From Pristimantibacillus sp052113225 (GTDB taxonomy: Bacteria; Bacillota; Bacilli; Paenibacillales; Paenibacillaceae): 64,000 nt of DNA. The stretch spans positions 186,001-250,000 of the forward strand of contig NZ_JBFRCT010000007.1 of the NCBI RefSeq assembly GCF_052113225.1, in the 5' to 3' direction. The position numbers and the translations under genes are program-made. Positions 63,471 through 64,000 of the stretch are shown in pieces (within the stretch, counting starts at the first letter, position 1; each line of letters opens with the position of its first letter). The notes below the pieces were generated by a model, which saw only the letters and a program-made list of their open reading frames with translations, was not told the origin of the DNA and did not search any database.

Positions 63471-64000
63471 AGGCGCAGCGGAATGATTCGGATTTGGCAG
63501 TAACGGATCCTTCTCAGGGGCATAGGACGCAAGGAACTCAGGCAGGTACTTCTTCAAAGAATGTATCGCAATCGCAGCTTGATGATCAAATGCCATTGTT
63601 TGAGAAAACAGGTAAGCTGTATTACCGCACCCGGTGGGTAGCTTGGCTGATCATAGCGATAGGCTGGTCTATAAGCTTATCAGCTGTTCTTACCAAGGGC
63701 GGAGCTGTGGAAATGTATATGCTGATTGTGCTCAGCTTCTTGCCAATCATTTCGATTGCGCTGCCATTGCTTTCAGTAATTGGCCTTTCCATCAACCGAA
63801 CCATTCAGGTCCAGCAGGTGAAGGACGGCGGTAAGGCGGATGTTCGGCTTACGATAAAGCGATCTGCTGTGATTCCGTTCGCCTGGCTGGCTGTTCATGA
63901 TGGCATGGTGAATACGAGCTCGAAAGAGAAAACACGTCTGGACTATCGATATATTGTAATGCCATTGTTTCAAAAAGAGGTGCAAATTAACTACTCCATG
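63466..64000 (+). CDS. DUF58-like membrane protein, N-terminal part, cut by the window edge
   Basis: Open frame from ATG 63466, overlapping the MoxR stop by four bases, to the end of the window without a stop (178 codons seen). A polar Ser/Gln-rich N-terminus of about 55 residues is followed by two hydrophobic helices (WLIIAIGWSISLSAVL and YMLIVLSFLPIISIALP) and the start of a beta-type domain (GGKADVRLTIKRSAVIPFAWL). This is the layout of DUF58 proteins that accompany MoxR. The DUF58 core itself lies outside the window, so the family is inferred from context and the N-terminal part. Confidence 0.78.

Overview
The window looks like a chromosomal segment of a Paenibacillus-type bacterium (Paenibacillaceae, Firmicutes). 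Several things point there: strong GGAGG ribosome binding sites with many TTG and GTG starts, very large S-layer-anchored (SLH) proteins, a YesM/YesN two-component system beside an LplABC-type sugar transporter, Bacillus-type housekeeping genes (trxB, galU, sodA, ntdP, sip, queG, yneF, folE, acnA, ddl, uvsE, hemL), CcpA-type cre sites, and roughly balanced GC. I see no rRNA, tRNA, CRISPR array, prophage or intact insertion sequence.
Layout. 1-6015: a sugar or sugar-acid operon on the plus strand with a binding lipoprotein, two permeases (one with a large extracytoplasmic insertion), a short-chain dehydrogenase and a galactonate-dehydratase-family enzyme, preceded by two cre-like sites. 6080-8950, minus strand: an intracellular neopullulanase/cyclomaltodextrinase and thioredoxin reductase. 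9090-14644, plus strand: a response regulator/kinase pair, galU, then a zinc-ribbon membrane protein next to a membrane-anchored HtrA-like protease. 14785-16302, minus strand: a Gly-Pro repeat protein and sodA. 16658-21208, plus strand: a GNAT acetyltransferase, ntdP, signal peptidase I, rnhA, queG, yneF and folE. 21301-26340: a membrane alpha/beta hydrolase (minus), an IclR regulator (plus) and aconitase (minus). 26626-32578, plus strand: an amidase-domain protein, ddl, a small unknown protein, uvsE, a TauE/SafE exporter and an inositol-monophosphatase-like enzyme.
32792-54579 looks like a polysaccharide-use locus: a 1522-residue SLH protein with InlB-like repeats, a YesN/YesM pair (minus), an LplB/LplC/LplA-type transporter (plus), and a 3191-residue SLH-anchored protein with two GH16 laminarinase domains behind a consensus-perfect cre site. 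A likely working model is extracellular cleavage of beta-1,3-glucan at the S-layer, sensing by the kinase, uptake by the ABC system and catabolite control by CcpA. 54649-64000: hemL and an LCP ligase (minus), then an ABC-2 exporter of three genes, bcp, a polysaccharide deacetylase, a MoxR ATPase and the start of a DUF58-like gene that runs off the window.
The most unusual signal is a family of tandem 41-bp hairpin repeats at three separate places (18438-18590, 26357-26513, 39052-39174). Each array ends exactly four bases before the ribosome binding site of a gene (rnhA, acnA, a yesN-type regulator). Stem sequences differ between arrays but remain paired, while period, loop and flanks are kept. 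I do not recognise this element as a described family.
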